Positions 28,577 to 37,701 are shown, counted from the stretch's first letter. The stretch is DNA of 64,000 nt from Caulifigura coniformis (GCF_007745175.1 NZ_CP036271.1:992001-1056000); one strand, 5' to 3'. Notes: a model not told the origin generated them from the sequence alone. Translations and numbers: made by a program.

Positions 28577-29335
28577 ATGGAAATTCTCCCCGCCATTGAC
28601 CTTCGCGGAGGCCGCTGCGTTCGGCTGCGCCAGGGCGACTACAACCAGGAAACCGTCTTCAGCGACGACCCCGCCGCACAGGCGAAGCAGTGGGTCGCCG
28701 GAGGCGCCACACGTCTCCATCTCGTCGACCTCGATGGGGCCAAGGCCGGCAAGCCGGTCAACATCGACGCCATCCGCTCGATCGTCCAGGCGGTCGACGT
28801 TCCCTGCCAGGTTGGCGGAGGTATCCGCGACGACGATGCCGTCAAGCTGCTGCTGAACGATATCGGTGTCGAGCGGGTCATCATCGGCACCCAGGCCCTC
28901 AAGCAGCCGGCGTGGTACATCCGCCTGCTGGAGCAGTACCCCGGCAAGGCAGTGCTGGGATTGGATGCGCGGGACGGGTTCGTCGCCACGGCCGGCTGGC
29001 TCGAAGTTTCTCACGTCGCCGCCACCGACCTCATCCGACAGTTTGTCGATTACAACCTCCAGACCGTCATCTACACCAACATCGCCAACGACGGCATGAT
29101 GCAGGGAATCGATGACGGAACGCTGGCCGACCTTGCGAAGATGTCCGAGCTCGGCCCGGAAGTGATTGCCTCCGGCGGCGTAACGTCGCTGAAGGACATC
29201 GAACGCCTCGTCACGATCCAGAAGGATCACCCGAAGCTCGTTGGCGTCATTGTCGGACGGGCCCTCTACGAACGTGCCTTCACGATCGAACAGGCGATTG
29301 CGACGACTCCGCGGCCCGGCAATGCGGCCGGGTGA
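28577..29335 (+). CDS. hisA: HisA, phosphoribosylformimino-AICAR-P isomerase
   Basis: 252 residues, a (beta/alpha)8 barrel. Catalytic Asp8 sits in PAIDLRGGRCVRLRQGD and the second Asp in LGLDARDG; phosphate loops read CQVGGGIRDD and EVIASGGVTSLKDIE. It converts ProFAR to PRFAR in histidine synthesis. Start is the ATG right after the -10 element; there is no Shine-Dalgarno site. No other his gene is adjacent, so the pathway is scattered, as often in planctomycetes. Confidence 0.96.
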   Translation: MEILPAIDLRGGRCVRLRQGDYNQETVFSDDPAAQAKQWVAGGATRLHLVDLDGAKAGKPVNIDAIRSIVQAVDVPCQVGGGIRDDDAVKLLLNDIGVERVIIGTQALKQPAWYIRLLEQYPGKAVLGLDARDGFVATAGWLEVSHVAATDLIRQFVDYNLQTVIYTNIANDGMMQGIDDGTLADLAKMSELGPEVIASGGVTSLKDIERLVTIQKDHPKLVGVIVGRALYERAFTIEQAIATTPRPGNAAG

Positions 29336-29363
29336 CCCGAAAGCGGGTTCCCACCACTCCGTG

Positions 29364-29423
29364 GCAGACGCTGCCAGCGTCTGCGGACTGCCGGAATGAC
29401 TATTCCGACGCTGGCAGCGTCGG
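29364..29423. repeat. Two perfect palindromes between hisA and truD
   Basis: Positions 29364-29384 form a 10-bp perfect stem around one base; 29405-29423 form a 9-bp stem around one base. Both share the core ACGCTGSCAGCGT. A third hairpin, CGGAAT/ATTCCG, bridges them (29392-29407). The block is 29 bases past hisA and 30 before truD. Confidence 0.85.
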
Positions 29424-29453
29424 CAACGACCCGGGTTTTGAGACCGCTGTCCC

Positions 29454-30686
29454 GTGAAACTCCGCCGCGTTCCCGAAGACTTCTTCGTCGAGGAGATCTC
29501 TGATTTCCCCATCGGCCGGGAGGGAAGCCACGCCGTCTACCGCCTGACGAAAACCGGCCTCGGCACGCTTGAAGCCGTCGATGCCATCATCCAGCGCTGG
29601 AAGATCGAGCGGCAGAAGATGTCGTGGGGGGGCCTGAAGGATCGCCACGCGGTCACCGGCCAGTTCCTCACGATCTTCCGGGGCCCGAAACGTGACCTCG
29701 AGCAGAACAACCTCCATCTCGAGTATCTCGGCCAGGCGCATCAGCCGTTCACCGCCGCCGACATCCAGGCCAATCGCTTCTCGCTGGTCCTCCGCAGTCT
29801 GGGGGACGACGACGTCGCGTTCGCCGAAACGGCGCTGGGCGAAGTCCAGAAATCGGGCCTCCCGAACTATTTCGACGACCAGCGGTTCGGCTCGATGAGT
29901 GCGGCCGGAGAGTTCATCGCCCGGCCCTGGATCGAAGGGAACTACGAACGAACGCTCTGGCTGACATTCGCCGAACCCCATCCGTTCGACCGCTCCGATG
30001 AAAAGGTCGAAAAGCAGATTCTGCGCGATCATTGGGGCGACTGGCTGACCTGCAAGGCGAAGCTGGCCCGCTCCCATCGCCGCAGTGTCGTGACCTATCT
30101 CTGCGACAAACCGACCGATTTCCGCGGCGCCTGGGCCCGTGTGAAGGTCGATCTCCGCAGCCTCTATCTCTCCGCCTATCAGTCCTATCTCTGGAACGAG
30201 ATGGCCGCGGAGTACCTGCGGCAGAACTGTCCGGCCGAGTCGCTCATCGACGTCGCGCTCAAGACCGGGCCCGTCCCGTTCTTCGGCCAGTTGCCCGACG
30301 ACATCCGGCTGAAGCTGCAGCAGTCGTCGCTGCCGCTTCCTTCAGCGCGGCAGAAGCTCGATCCCGGCCCGACGGCCCAACTCGTCGACGAAACGCTCAG
30401 TAAGCACTCCCTCGAACTCCGTCAGATTCGCGTGAAATATCCCCGCGACAGCTTCTTCTCGAAGGGCTGGCGAAAAACGGCGATCCGCGCGGACGGCCTG
30501 TCCTGGTCCGCGGGCGACGATGAAATGGCGAACGGACGCCGCCGGATGACGCTCGACTTCACCCTCCCCAGAGGCTCCTATGCGACGATTCTGATCAAAC
30601 GGATCACTGTCGCCGGCCGGCCTGTGGAGGATGAGGAGCCGAATCCAAGCGCCGACGACGCGGATGCGTCCATGGCCGAGCCCTGA
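29454..30686 (+). CDS. truD: TruD, tRNA pseudouridine synthase (U13)
   Basis: 410 residues from a GTG start. Catalytic Asp63 lies in GGLKDRHAVTGQ, and the TruD signature GLPNYFDDQRFG follows at about 137-148; FEEVPLY-type start is replaced by KLRRVPEDFFVEEI. TruD converts U13 of some tRNAs to pseudouridine. Length is greater than in E. coli by about 60 residues, mostly in the insertion domain and the acidic C-terminal tail (NPSADDADASMAEP). It follows hisA by 118 bases that hold the palindromes. Confidence 0.95.
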   Translation: MKLRRVPEDFFVEEISDFPIGREGSHAVYRLTKTGLGTLEAVDAIIQRWKIERQKMSWGGLKDRHAVTGQFLTIFRGPKRDLEQNNLHLEYLGQAHQPFTAADIQANRFSLVLRSLGDDDVAFAETALGEVQKSGLPNYFDDQRFGSMSAAGEFIARPWIEGNYERTLWLTFAEPHPFDRSDEKVEKQILRDHWGDWLTCKAKLARSHRRSVVTYLCDKPTDFRGAWARVKVDLRSLYLSAYQSYLWNEMAAEYLRQNCPAESLIDVALKTGPVPFFGQLPDDIRLKLQQSSLPLPSARQKLDPGPTAQLVDETLSKHSLELRQIRVKYPRDSFFSKGWRKTAIRADGLSWSAGDDEMANGRRRMTLDFTLPRGSYATILIKRITVAGRPVEDEEPNPSADDADASMAEP

Positions 30687-30946
30687 GTCGGCTCGCGTCG
30701 TCGAACTTGAGTCGAACCGCGACGTCGTGACGACAATCTCGGGGATCGCTCTCCGCATCCTTTCCAGCCTGCCCCTTAAAGTCTGCCTGTCTTGACTGAC
30801 CGGCACGACCGCGACGACAGGCGCGCTGCAACTGGCAGCGAGTCTGCAGTCGCGGGCCCCTTCGTGACGAACATCAAAGGTAGCCAGGTTGACTCAATCA
30901 CCCCGGCGGAATCGCGTCGGAAGGCACTGCAGGGAGGCGGGAATCG

Positions 30947-31921
30947 ATGAATCACACGGCAGCGTTGGAACCGAAGCGGCGTCTGGGACGTGGGTTGTCC
31001 GCTCTACTGGGTGGCAACGCCCCCGCGTCGGAGGAATCCGAAACGCAGCAGGATGCGGAACTCCGCAACCTCAGCGTGCACGAGCTCACCCGCAATCCGT
31101 TCCAGCCCCGGCGCGAGTTCGACGCTGAATTGCTTGGCGAGCTGTCCTCCAGCATCAGGGAGCACGGCGTTCTGCAGCCGCTGCTCGTCCGCGAAGTCGA
31201 CGGCGGATTCCAGGTCATCGCAGGTGAACGCCGCTGGCAGGCCTCGATCAAGGCTGGCCTCACCACGGTCCCCTGCCGGATCGTCGACGTCATCGACAAG
31301 ACCGCCTGTGAATACGCCCTCGAAGAAAACCTGAAACGCAAAGACCTCGGCGACCTCGAAAAGGCCCAGGCGTTCCGCGACTACCTCAACGCCTTCAGCT
31401 GCACCGTCGAAGAGCTGGCCAAACAGCTCAGCATGAACCGCTCGACCGTCAGCAACTTCCTCAGGTTGCTCGACCTCGCCGAGCCGGTGCGGCTCGCGCT
31501 CGCGTCCGGCAAGATCACCGCCGGGCACGCCCGCGCCATGCTTCCGCTCGAAGTTGCCGACCAGCTCGCGCTGTGCGGGCGCATCCAGGCCGAATCGCTC
31601 AGCGTCCGGGCGACCGAAGCCGCCGCCCGGAAAATCCTCGGCCGGGGACCGGCTGAGAAACCGGCCGAAGCCGCCGCATCTCCGGCCGGTGAGCCCTCCG
31701 AATCCGATCCGAACGTCATCTCGATGACCGAGGCGGCCGCGGAGCAGGACCAGGAACGGACGAAACACGTCGCCTCGCTCGAAGACCAGCTGCGATCGCT
31801 GCTGGGCGCGCAGGTCACCATCAAGTTGACGTCAAAAGACTCCGGATCGATCGTGATTCCCTTCACGTCGAACGACCAGTTCGAGCACATCGTGCGGCAG
31901 CTCCACCGCGCAGCTGCCTGA
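30947..31921 (+). CDS. parB: ParB/Spo0J family chromosome partition protein
   Basis: 324 residues. The N-terminal signature RRLGRGLSALLGG, the ParB nuclease-like box with GERRW near 93, the ALEENLKRKDL motif and the HTH (EELAKQLSMNRSTVSNFLRLL) are all present, followed by a linker and a C-terminal dimer domain. ParB binds parS, spreads as a CTP clamp and drives origin segregation with ParA. parA is not next to it: truD precedes and a minus-strand gene follows. Shine-Dalgarno GGGAGG lies a few bases before the ATG. Confidence 0.94.
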   Translation: MNHTAALEPKRRLGRGLSALLGGNAPASEESETQQDAELRNLSVHELTRNPFQPRREFDAELLGELSSSIREHGVLQPLLVREVDGGFQVIAGERRWQASIKAGLTTVPCRIVDVIDKTACEYALEENLKRKDLGDLEKAQAFRDYLNAFSCTVEELAKQLSMNRSTVSNFLRLLDLAEPVRLALASGKITAGHARAMLPLEVADQLALCGRIQAESLSVRATEAAARKILGRGPAEKPAEAAASPAGEPSESDPNVISMTEAAAEQDQERTKHVASLEDQLRSLLGAQVTIKLTSKDSGSIVIPFTSNDQFEHIVRQLHRAAA

Positions 31922-31944
31922 GCACCACTGATCGTCATGGGCGT

Positions 31945-31990
31945 GAAACGCTCGTCGGGCCGACCCGGGACCGACGAGCGTTTCGCATTT
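31945..31990 (+). terminator. Terminator of parB
   Basis: Stem GAAACGCTCGTCGG (31945-31958) pairs with CCGACGAGCGTTTC (31971-31984) over 14 bp, loop about 12 bases, followed by GCATTTTG. It lies 24 bases after the parB stop and may also act for the convergent gene at 32024. Confidence 0.85.
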
Positions 31991-32023
31991 TGATACTACA
32001 CGATCCCCGACAGGGCCCCCTGC

Positions 32024-32941
32024 TCACCCCGCAAACCAGTCATCCGTCAAAAGCCCCAGAATAAACGGGCCCAGCATGATGATGACGGTCGCCATCATGA
32101 TCAGCACCGCCGGGAACAGCATCTTCACCGCTGCCTCCCCCGCGATCGTCTCGGCCCGCTGCGTCCGCTTGAGACGCAGTACATCCGCCTGGGCGCGGAA
32201 CAGCAGCGCCAGCGGCGTCCCCAGCTGTTCCCCCTGGATGATCGCCCCGATCAAAGAGCCGATCTCGTCGTCCGACAGTCGCTCACGCATGGCGTCGAGC
32301 GCCGCCGTCCGGCTCTTGCCCATCTGCATCTCGGCCATCACCCGGCCAAACTCCTGCCCCACCGGCTCCTCGCGAAACTCCCGCACCCCTTCCTCGAGGG
32401 CATGCAGGAATGTCGACCCGGCTTCCATCAGGAGCGTCAACAGGTCGAGCAGATACGGCAGCGCCAGCTTGATCCGCCACAACCGGTAACGGGCCGCCTG
32501 CGTCAGCGATCGCCTCAGCAGCAGCGCAATGACCGCCGTCCCGACGAACCCGAGAATCAGCCCCGGCGGACCCATCTCGCGAAACAGGAGGATCCACAGC
32601 GGAATGCTCAGCAGCACCGACTCGATCTCCGCGACCGCCAGCCATTCTTCCGGAGACCAGAACCGGGGCCGGCCCGCCGCCTGCAGTTCTCTGGAAATCT
32701 CGGGAAGGGCGCCGGAGAACCACCGCCGGTTCATGCGGGCCAAAGGGCCGATCACCGGCTCCGCCAGTCGGTAGAGCAGGCTGATTCGTCGCAGTTCTTT
32801 CGCCCGCGAAACGTCATACCGCCACGCCTGGACGGTCGTTTCATCCGCCGGGGAACCGGCGAGCGCCGCGCCAAGCGCGAACACCCCCCCGCCGACGAGT
32901 GTCGACGCCAGGAGTGGCCAGAGATCGCCCGAAACCGGCAT
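32024..32941 (-). CDS. TadC-like type II secretion system F family membrane protein
   Basis: 305 residues. An N-terminal hydrophobic helix (PLLASTLVGGGVFALGAALAG), a pair of helices at about 105-150, then the cytosolic GspF/TadC domain (LLDLLTLLMEAGSTFLHALEEGV, EFGRVMAEMQMGKSRTAALDAMRERLS, IGAIIQGEQLGTPLALLFRAQ) and a final helix pair (AAVKMLFPAVLIMMATVIIMLGPFI). This layout is that of Tad pilus platform proteins (TadB/TadC). No ATPase or TadB partner is beside it; the TadE/TadG genes are 10 kb away. Confidence 0.9.
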   Translation of the reverse strand: MPVSGDLWPLLASTLVGGGVFALGAALAGSPADETTVQAWRYDVSRAKELRRISLLYRLAEPVIGPLARMNRRWFSGALPEISRELQAAGRPRFWSPEEWLAVAEIESVLLSIPLWILLFREMGPPGLILGFVGTAVIALLLRRSLTQAARYRLWRIKLALPYLLDLLTLLMEAGSTFLHALEEGVREFREEPVGQEFGRVMAEMQMGKSRTAALDAMRERLSDDEIGSLIGAIIQGEQLGTPLALLFRAQADVLRLKRTQRAETIAGEAAVKMLFPAVLIMMATVIIMLGPFILGLLTDDWFAG

Positions 32942-32988
32942 CGCGGAAGCGTCGCAGGAATCATCCGATCATTCCAGCGGATGAAGGA

Positions 32989-33066
32989 GGAACCACGGAA
33001 AACACGGAAGAGAGAAAGGGAGCTCGAAGTCTTTTATCCGCTCGATCCGTGTGATCCGTGGTTTCC
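32989..33066. repeat. Intergenic palindromic element with CCACGGA/ACACGGA arms
   Basis: The left arm (32989-33008) has CCACGGAAAACACGGA, the right arm (33045-33066) its near-complement TCCGTGTGATCCGTGG, with a ~36-base centre. It sits in the divergent gap before aroB. Elements of this look recur in intergenic DNA of many bacteria. Confidence 0.8.
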
Positions 33067-33135
33067 ACCCTTCAGCCCAATCATCGGCCGCCCTACGATC
33101 ACGAATTGCTTTGTCCGCGTACCCTGGAGCCTGTC

Positions 33136-34254
33136 GTGTCTGCGTCTGAAATCGTCCATGTTTCGCTCGGCGAACGCAGCTACGACATCGTTCTCGGACA
33201 GGACCTGATCGCGAACGCAGCCGCGGCGATCAATCCGTGGCTCGCGGAGAAGGGACTGGGCAAAGGGACAGCCCGTGGGGTCGTGATCGCAGACCGCAAT
33301 GTCTCGGGCCATGCCCGCGTCGTCGCGAACCACCTGCAGGCGGCGGGATGGGATATCTCGGTCGCCGAGGTCGATCCCGGCGAAGCCTCGAAGAACCTGG
33401 GGATGGCTTCCCGGCTGTACGACGCCCTGGTGCAACTGAAGACCGATCGGAAGACGGCCATCATTGCCGTCGGCGGTGGAGTGATTGGCGACCTGGCCGG
33501 ATTCGTGGCGGCGACGTTCAATCGCGGGCTGCCGTTCATCCAGATCCCGACGACGCTGCTGGCCGACGTCGACAGCTCCGTCGGAGGCAAGGTCGGAATC
33601 AATCACCCCAGCGCCAAGAACCTCATCGGCGCGTTCCATCAGCCCTTCGGCGTGCTCATCGACACCGATTGCCTGAAGACGCTTCCCCGTCGCGAGTACC
33701 GCAGCGGGTTGGCCGAGGTCGTGAAATACGGTGTGATCCTCGACGCCGACTTCTTCGGATGGCTCGAACAGAATGCCGAAGCCCTGCTCGAGCAGCAGCC
33801 CGGGCCGCTGCGTCACGCGATTGCCCGCAGCTGTCAGCTGAAAGCAATGGTGGTCGAACAGGATGAATTCGAACGGACAGGACTGCGGGCCGCGCTGAAC
33901 TACGGCCACACCTACGCCCACGCGTTTGAAGCGCTGGCCGGGTACGGCGAACTGCTGCACGGCGAGGCGGTCTCGATCGGAATGGTCTGCGCGAGCCGCC
34001 TGGCGGAACGCCTCGGTCGCATTCCAGCCGAAATGACAGCGCGTCAGATCGAGCTGTTGAAACGGTGCGAACTTCCCGTCGCGATCCCCGAAAACCTGAA
34101 GGTTCGCGGCCCGGAACTCGTGGAATGCATGCGGCTCGACAAGAAATCGGTCGCCGGCAAACTGCGGTTCGTCCTGCCGACGAAGCTCGGCCACGTCGAA
34201 CTCGTCGAGGGCATCGACGAGGCCGAAGTCCTGGCCGTGATCGAGGCCTGTTGA
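33136..34254 (+). CDS. aroB: 3-dehydroquinate synthase
   Basis: 372 residues from the GTG at 33136, where a TGGAG site precedes by about six bases; the longer frame starts inside the upstream repeat. NAD loop VGGGVIGDLAGFVAATFNRG, substrate residues in IPTTLLADVDSSVGGKVGIN, KNLIGAFHQP and the zinc ligands in YGHTYAHAFEAL and LLHGEAVSIGM are all present. It makes 3-dehydroquinate from DAHP, step two of the shikimate pathway. Confidence 0.96.
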   Translation: MSASEIVHVSLGERSYDIVLGQDLIANAAAAINPWLAEKGLGKGTARGVVIADRNVSGHARVVANHLQAAGWDISVAEVDPGEASKNLGMASRLYDALVQLKTDRKTAIIAVGGGVIGDLAGFVAATFNRGLPFIQIPTTLLADVDSSVGGKVGINHPSAKNLIGAFHQPFGVLIDTDCLKTLPRREYRSGLAEVVKYGVILDADFFGWLEQNAEALLEQQPGPLRHAIARSCQLKAMVVEQDEFERTGLRAALNYGHTYAHAFEALAGYGELLHGEAVSIGMVCASRLAERLGRIPAEMTARQIELLKRCELPVAIPENLKVRGPELVECMRLDKKSVAGKLRFVLPTKLGHVELVEGIDEAEVLAVIEAC

Positions 34255-34263
34255 AGCCCCGCT

Positions 34264-34968
34264 TCAGTTACAGCTGAAACCGGGCGGGAAGAACTTCCCT
34301 CGTCCGGCGGCCGATTTCGGCTGCTGCAGGCGCCGCCGGATCACGTCCAGCACGAACTCCGAACGCCGGTCGACGTCGATTTCCGACAGCACCCGGTACG
34401 ACTCATGGCTCGGCATCTTGAGGGCGAACGCCAGCACGTCGCACAACTCGCCCAGGCAGATGTCCGACGCCAGCAAAGGGGCCAGGGCAGGGCGATGCTC
34501 CGTCTGCGGGCACAGCTGGGCGAGGGCCTCCATCAGGTCTTTGCGCCGCTTGTCGCGGCAGAACTTGGAGACGTTCGGAATGACCTTCTTCAACTCCTTG
34601 AGCTGCGCGACGCGGTAAGGCTCATCGGTCGACAGCTCTTCCAGAACCTCCGCCCGGCACACTCCGCGAAGCATCAGCAGGTAGCGGCCGTCTTCGAGCT
34701 TCTCATGGGCGGCGATTGTCCCCACGCAGACGATCGGCTCGATGGGAACATTCTTCGTGCCGTAATACGGCTCCCATCCCGGCTTCAGAGTCGCCATCGC
34801 GATGATCCCCTCGCCTGTCAGGGCATCGGCCGTCATCACTCGATAACGCGGTTCGAAAATCTGGAACGGCTGCGCCATCGACGGAAAGAGCGCCGGGTGT
34901 CCCAGGGGAAACAGCGGGGCGGTGAACAGGCGCGGGTCCTCCGCGCAGAACTCATTCATCCCGCTCAT
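34264..34968 (-). CDS. LON peptidase substrate-binding domain protein (stand-alone)
   Basis: 234 residues from the ATG at 34968, fixed by a GGAGGT site six bases upstream. The LON N-terminal domain is seen in LFPLGHPALFPSMAQPFQIFEPRYR (shown as one motif block), GWEPYYGTKNVPIEPIVCVGTI and RYLLMLRGVCRAEVLEEL. No ATPase or protease domain follows. Its start overlaps the stop of the DUF309 gene by ATGA, so translation is coupled. Role unknown; such proteins may bind substrates or adaptors. Confidence 0.9.
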   Translation of the reverse strand: MSGMNEFCAEDPRLFTAPLFPLGHPALFPSMAQPFQIFEPRYRVMTADALTGEGIIAMATLKPGWEPYYGTKNVPIEPIVCVGTIAAHEKLEDGRYLLMLRGVCRAEVLEELSTDEPYRVAQLKELKKVIPNVSKFCRDKRRKDLMEALAQLCPQTEHRPALAPLLASDICLGELCDVLAFALKMPSHESYRVLSEIDVDRRSEFVLDVIRRRLQQPKSAAGRGKFFPPGFSCN

Positions 34969-35354
34969 GCGGGGACCTCCATCGACGTCGCGGCATGCAG
35001 AACCGGGATCTGTTCCTCGTGAAGTGAAAGGCCCGTCGGATAATCGCGGGCCGCAAGCAGGGGAGCGAACGCAACGCGCAGATCCGCCAGCAGGCGCGGC
35101 AGATCGACGAAGCATTGCCCCGGAGGAGACGCCGTCAGGTAACGGACGGCCGAAAAGTACATCTTCCGCGCGCCGCCGAAGTTGCCTTCGGCAAAGTGGT
35201 GCAGGGCCACGGCCGCGTGGATCAGTCCCTGGTAGAAATCACGGCCCGGGCCGATCGTTTCACTCCACACCTCTTCCAGCACGTCATGACAGGCGAAAAA
35301 CTCGCGCCTGTTGAACAGCCGGACGGCTTCGATGAGTCGCGGATCGTCTTGCAT
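34965..35354 (-). CDS. DUF309 family protein
   Basis: 129 residues, all-helical. The DUF309 motif FNRREFFACHDVLEEVW and the second, GRDFYQGLIHAAVALHHFAEGNFGGARKMY (listed as two blocks in one helix hairpin), carry conserved His and Glu residues that could bind metal. Function is unknown. It is the first gene of a two-gene operon with the LON-domain protein, sharing an ATGA overlap. Confidence 0.92.
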   Translation of the reverse strand: MQDDPRLIEAVRLFNRREFFACHDVLEEVWSETIGPGRDFYQGLIHAAVALHHFAEGNFGGARKMYFSAVRYLTASPPGQCFVDLPRLLADLRVAFAPLLAARDYPTGLSLHEEQIPVLHAATSMEVPA

Positions 35355-35467
35355 GGCGGAGCCGCGGATGGGAATTCGGCACTACGAAATCATGAGCGAA
35401 GAGGCATCGGACGAACGTCCTGCCTATGATCGCCCGCGTGATTGGAACGTCGCATGAGTGTAGGTCG

Positions 35468-36229
35468 ATGCGTTCGGAGATGTCCACGAGTCCTTCCCCA
35501 AAACCGCGAATTTGCAAGGCCCCGCGCGAGAGCCAGGCGGCCCGGGCGACTCGTACCCTGAACGTTGCAGGCGTCCTCGCCGATACCTACGCCAACGCGA
35601 CCTGTGCGCTGCGCCACAACTCCGCGTTTCAGCTCCTCGCCGCCACCATCCTCTCGGCCCAGTGCACGGATGAGCGGGTCAACATGGTCACTCCGGAGCT
35701 GTTCCGGGAATACCCGACTCCCCAGGCTCTCGCGGAGGCCCGGCAGGAGGACGTCGAGAGGATCGTCCAGTCGACAGGGTTCTTCCGGGCGAAAGCCAAC
35801 AGCCTCCGGGGGATGGCCCAGGGCCTCGTCGAGCGGTTCGACGGAAAGGTCCCCAGATCGCTCGAGGATCTCGTGACCCTGCCAGGCGTCGGACGCAAGA
35901 CCGCCAACGTCGTCCTGGGAACGGTCTACGGCATTGCCAGCGGCGTCGTCGTCGACACCCACGTCACGCGGATCACGAACCTGCTCGCACTCACGACCCA
36001 CAGGGACGCCGTCAAGATCGAGCTCGACCTCATGAAACTCCTGCCGGAGACGGAGTGGGTCGATTTCTCGCATCGGCTGATTCACCACGGTCGGAAAATT
36101 TGCATCGCGCGTCGGCCGAAATGCACCGAATGCCCGCTGCTGCCCCTGTGCCCGCGTGTCGGCCTGCCCGAGCTGGGCGTCACCGGCAGTGACGGGCCTG
36201 CTGCGGCGAAGAAGACCTCGAAGAAGTAG
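35468..36229 (+). CDS. nth: Endonuclease III
   Basis: 253 residues from ATG 35468; ATG 35480 is also possible. Helix-hairpin-helix [14 protein letters not shown] with catalytic Lys, catalytic Asp in VVDTHVTRI, and the [4Fe-4S] loop [17 protein letters not shown] close the protein. It removes oxidised pyrimidines and nicks abasic sites in base-excision repair. The N-terminal ~35 residues and the C-terminal Ala/Lys tail lie outside the conserved core. Confidence 0.95.
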   Translation: MRSEMSTSPSPKPRICKAPRESQAARATRTLNVAGVLADTYANATCALRHNSAFQLLAATILSAQCTDERVNMVTPELFREYPTPQALAEARQEDVERIVQSTGFFRAKANSLRGMAQGLVERFDGKVPRSLEDLVTLPGVGRKTANVVLGTVYGIASGVVVDTHVTRITNLLALTTHRDAVKIELDLMKLLPETEWVDFSHRLIHHGRKICIARRPKCTECPLLPLCPRVGLPELGVTGSDGPAAAKKTSKK

Positions 36230-36343
36230 CTCCGCGTTGCCCGCACAGGCGGCCCAGGCCGTGGGGCAGGGGCTCCGAAATCACCCCGACCTGTCAAGAG
36301 GCCGGTGACGAGGCAGGAATTCCGCAGGTACGATTGTGGGAGC

Positions 36344-36802
36344 ATGATCCACGAAGCCTCCAGACCGAATCGAAAGGCCCGCCGCGGGATCATCGCCGGT
36401 TGCTTGCTCTTCGTGGCCCCTTTCGCCGGTTGGTGGTACTGGCCGCGAGGCGATGCCCGCCTGGTTGGGAAATGGCAGCTCGAGTACAAGTCTTTGGCGC
36501 CCGGCTTTTCGGGAAATGGAACGCTGTGGCTTTACTCGAATGGCGCGTCCCATTTTGTGCAGAAGGTCAACACCGTCAGTGCATCGTCTCCATGGTGGGT
36601 GTCTGAGGGCAGACTGTTCCTGGGAGAAACCCGGGACTCGTCGCATCCACTGAGAGTTGCCGCCGACTGGTTTTTCGAGCGGACGTGGCATCACCCTCTG
36701 CCGCCCGGCGAAGTGTTCGACATCGTCGCACTCGGGCAACAGCAGATCACCTTGCGCTCCGCCACCGATGGAATCGCAACCCTGACGCGCATCCCCGAAT
36801 AG
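36344..36802 (+). CDS. Hypothetical membrane-anchored protein
   Basis: 152 residues from ATG 36344, family not recognised. A basic N-terminus (RPNRKARRG) leads into one membrane helix (IIAGCLLFVAPFAGWWYW). The remainder is beta-rich and lies outside the cytoplasm (LVGKWQLEYKSLAPGFSGNGTLWLYSNG), reminiscent of lipocalin-like or DUF4488-type domains that begin with GKW. It is 53 bases before a DUF1080 lipoprotein gene and may be in the same unit. Confidence 0.65.
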   Translation: MIHEASRPNRKARRGIIAGCLLFVAPFAGWWYWPRGDARLVGKWQLEYKSLAPGFSGNGTLWLYSNGASHFVQKVNTVSASSPWWVSEGRLFLGETRDSSHPLRVAADWFFERTWHHPLPPGEVFDIVALGQQQITLRSATDGIATLTRIPE

Positions 36803-36855
36803 CAGTTTTCTTCATCACTGAACCAGCGCTTGCCACGAACCAAAAGGAGCAGCCG

Positions 36856-37581
36856 ATGATGTCCCACCATCATGACCGACTTCTGTTGTCCCGAGGGCTG
36901 GCGCTCGTGGTGATCGCGACGCTCCTGCCGGGCTGCTCCCGCGACGACAAGGGCGTCACGATTGCTCCGGCCGGACTCAGTGAGGATCAGGCCCTGGAAC
37001 TCGCCGCCGAGGCCTCCGCCAGCGCGGTTCCCGCCGATCGTGAAGGCTTCCGCCCCCTCCATCTGCGTGATTTCCAGATGTTCGCCGCCGAGCCCGATTC
37101 GTGGCGTGAAGAAAGCGGAATGATCCTCACGACCGGTAAGCCGAAGGGATACATCTCCTCGCGGCGGGTCTACAGGAACTTCACCTGGCGGGCCGAGTTC
37201 CGGTTTCCGCCCGGCGATGATCCTTCCAAGGCCGACCAGTCGAACACCGGCTTCATGCTCTGCATACAGGAGCCGCACAAGGTGTGGCCGAGGTCACTCG
37301 AAGTGCAGGGGAAGTGGATCGAGATGGGCCAGATCAAGTCGAACGGCGGCGTGCCGGCGCTCATGATCAACGACGATCAGGCCGCAAGAGAAGCGGCCCG
37401 GAAACCGGTGGGCGAATGGAATGCGATCGAGATCACCGTCAAGGACGGGACCGTCTCTTCGATCCTGAACGGCAAGGCGATCTGCATTGCCGAACCGGGA
37501 GAGTTGAAGTCGGGTCGAATCGGACTTCAAGCTGAGAACTTCCCGGTGGAATTTCGCGGCGTGCGTATTCGGGAAGACTGA
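36856..37581 (+). CDS. DUF1080 (3-keto-disaccharide hydrolase-like) lipoprotein
   Basis: 241 residues from ATG 36856, preceded by AAAGGAG. Lipobox LPGC at about 25-28 marks a lipoprotein. The mature part is a LamG-like jelly roll: GFRPLHLRDFQMF, SRRVYRNFTWRAEFRFPPGDD, NTGFMLCIQEPHKVWPRSLEVQGKWIEMGQIKS and VGEWNAIEITVKDGTVSSILNGK (all family-typical blocks). DUF1080 proteins act on carbohydrates, some as 3-keto-glycoside hydrolases. Likely periplasmic. Confidence 0.9.
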   Translation: MMSHHHDRLLLSRGLALVVIATLLPGCSRDDKGVTIAPAGLSEDQALELAAEASASAVPADREGFRPLHLRDFQMFAAEPDSWREESGMILTTGKPKGYISSRRVYRNFTWRAEFRFPPGDDPSKADQSNTGFMLCIQEPHKVWPRSLEVQGKWIEMGQIKSNGGVPALMINDDQAAREAARKPVGEWNAIEITVKDGTVSSILNGKAICIAEPGELKSGRIGLQAENFPVEFRGVRIRED

Positions 37582-37701
37582 AGTTCGGCGAGGGCACTCT
37601 CTGCCATTCGGCAGCTTGTCACTTGAGGCCGGGCGAACGTATTGTGCGAGCACGAATCGCTGGCTTACGATTTCTGCATCTTCATTTGATGGGGAGGGCT
37701 G

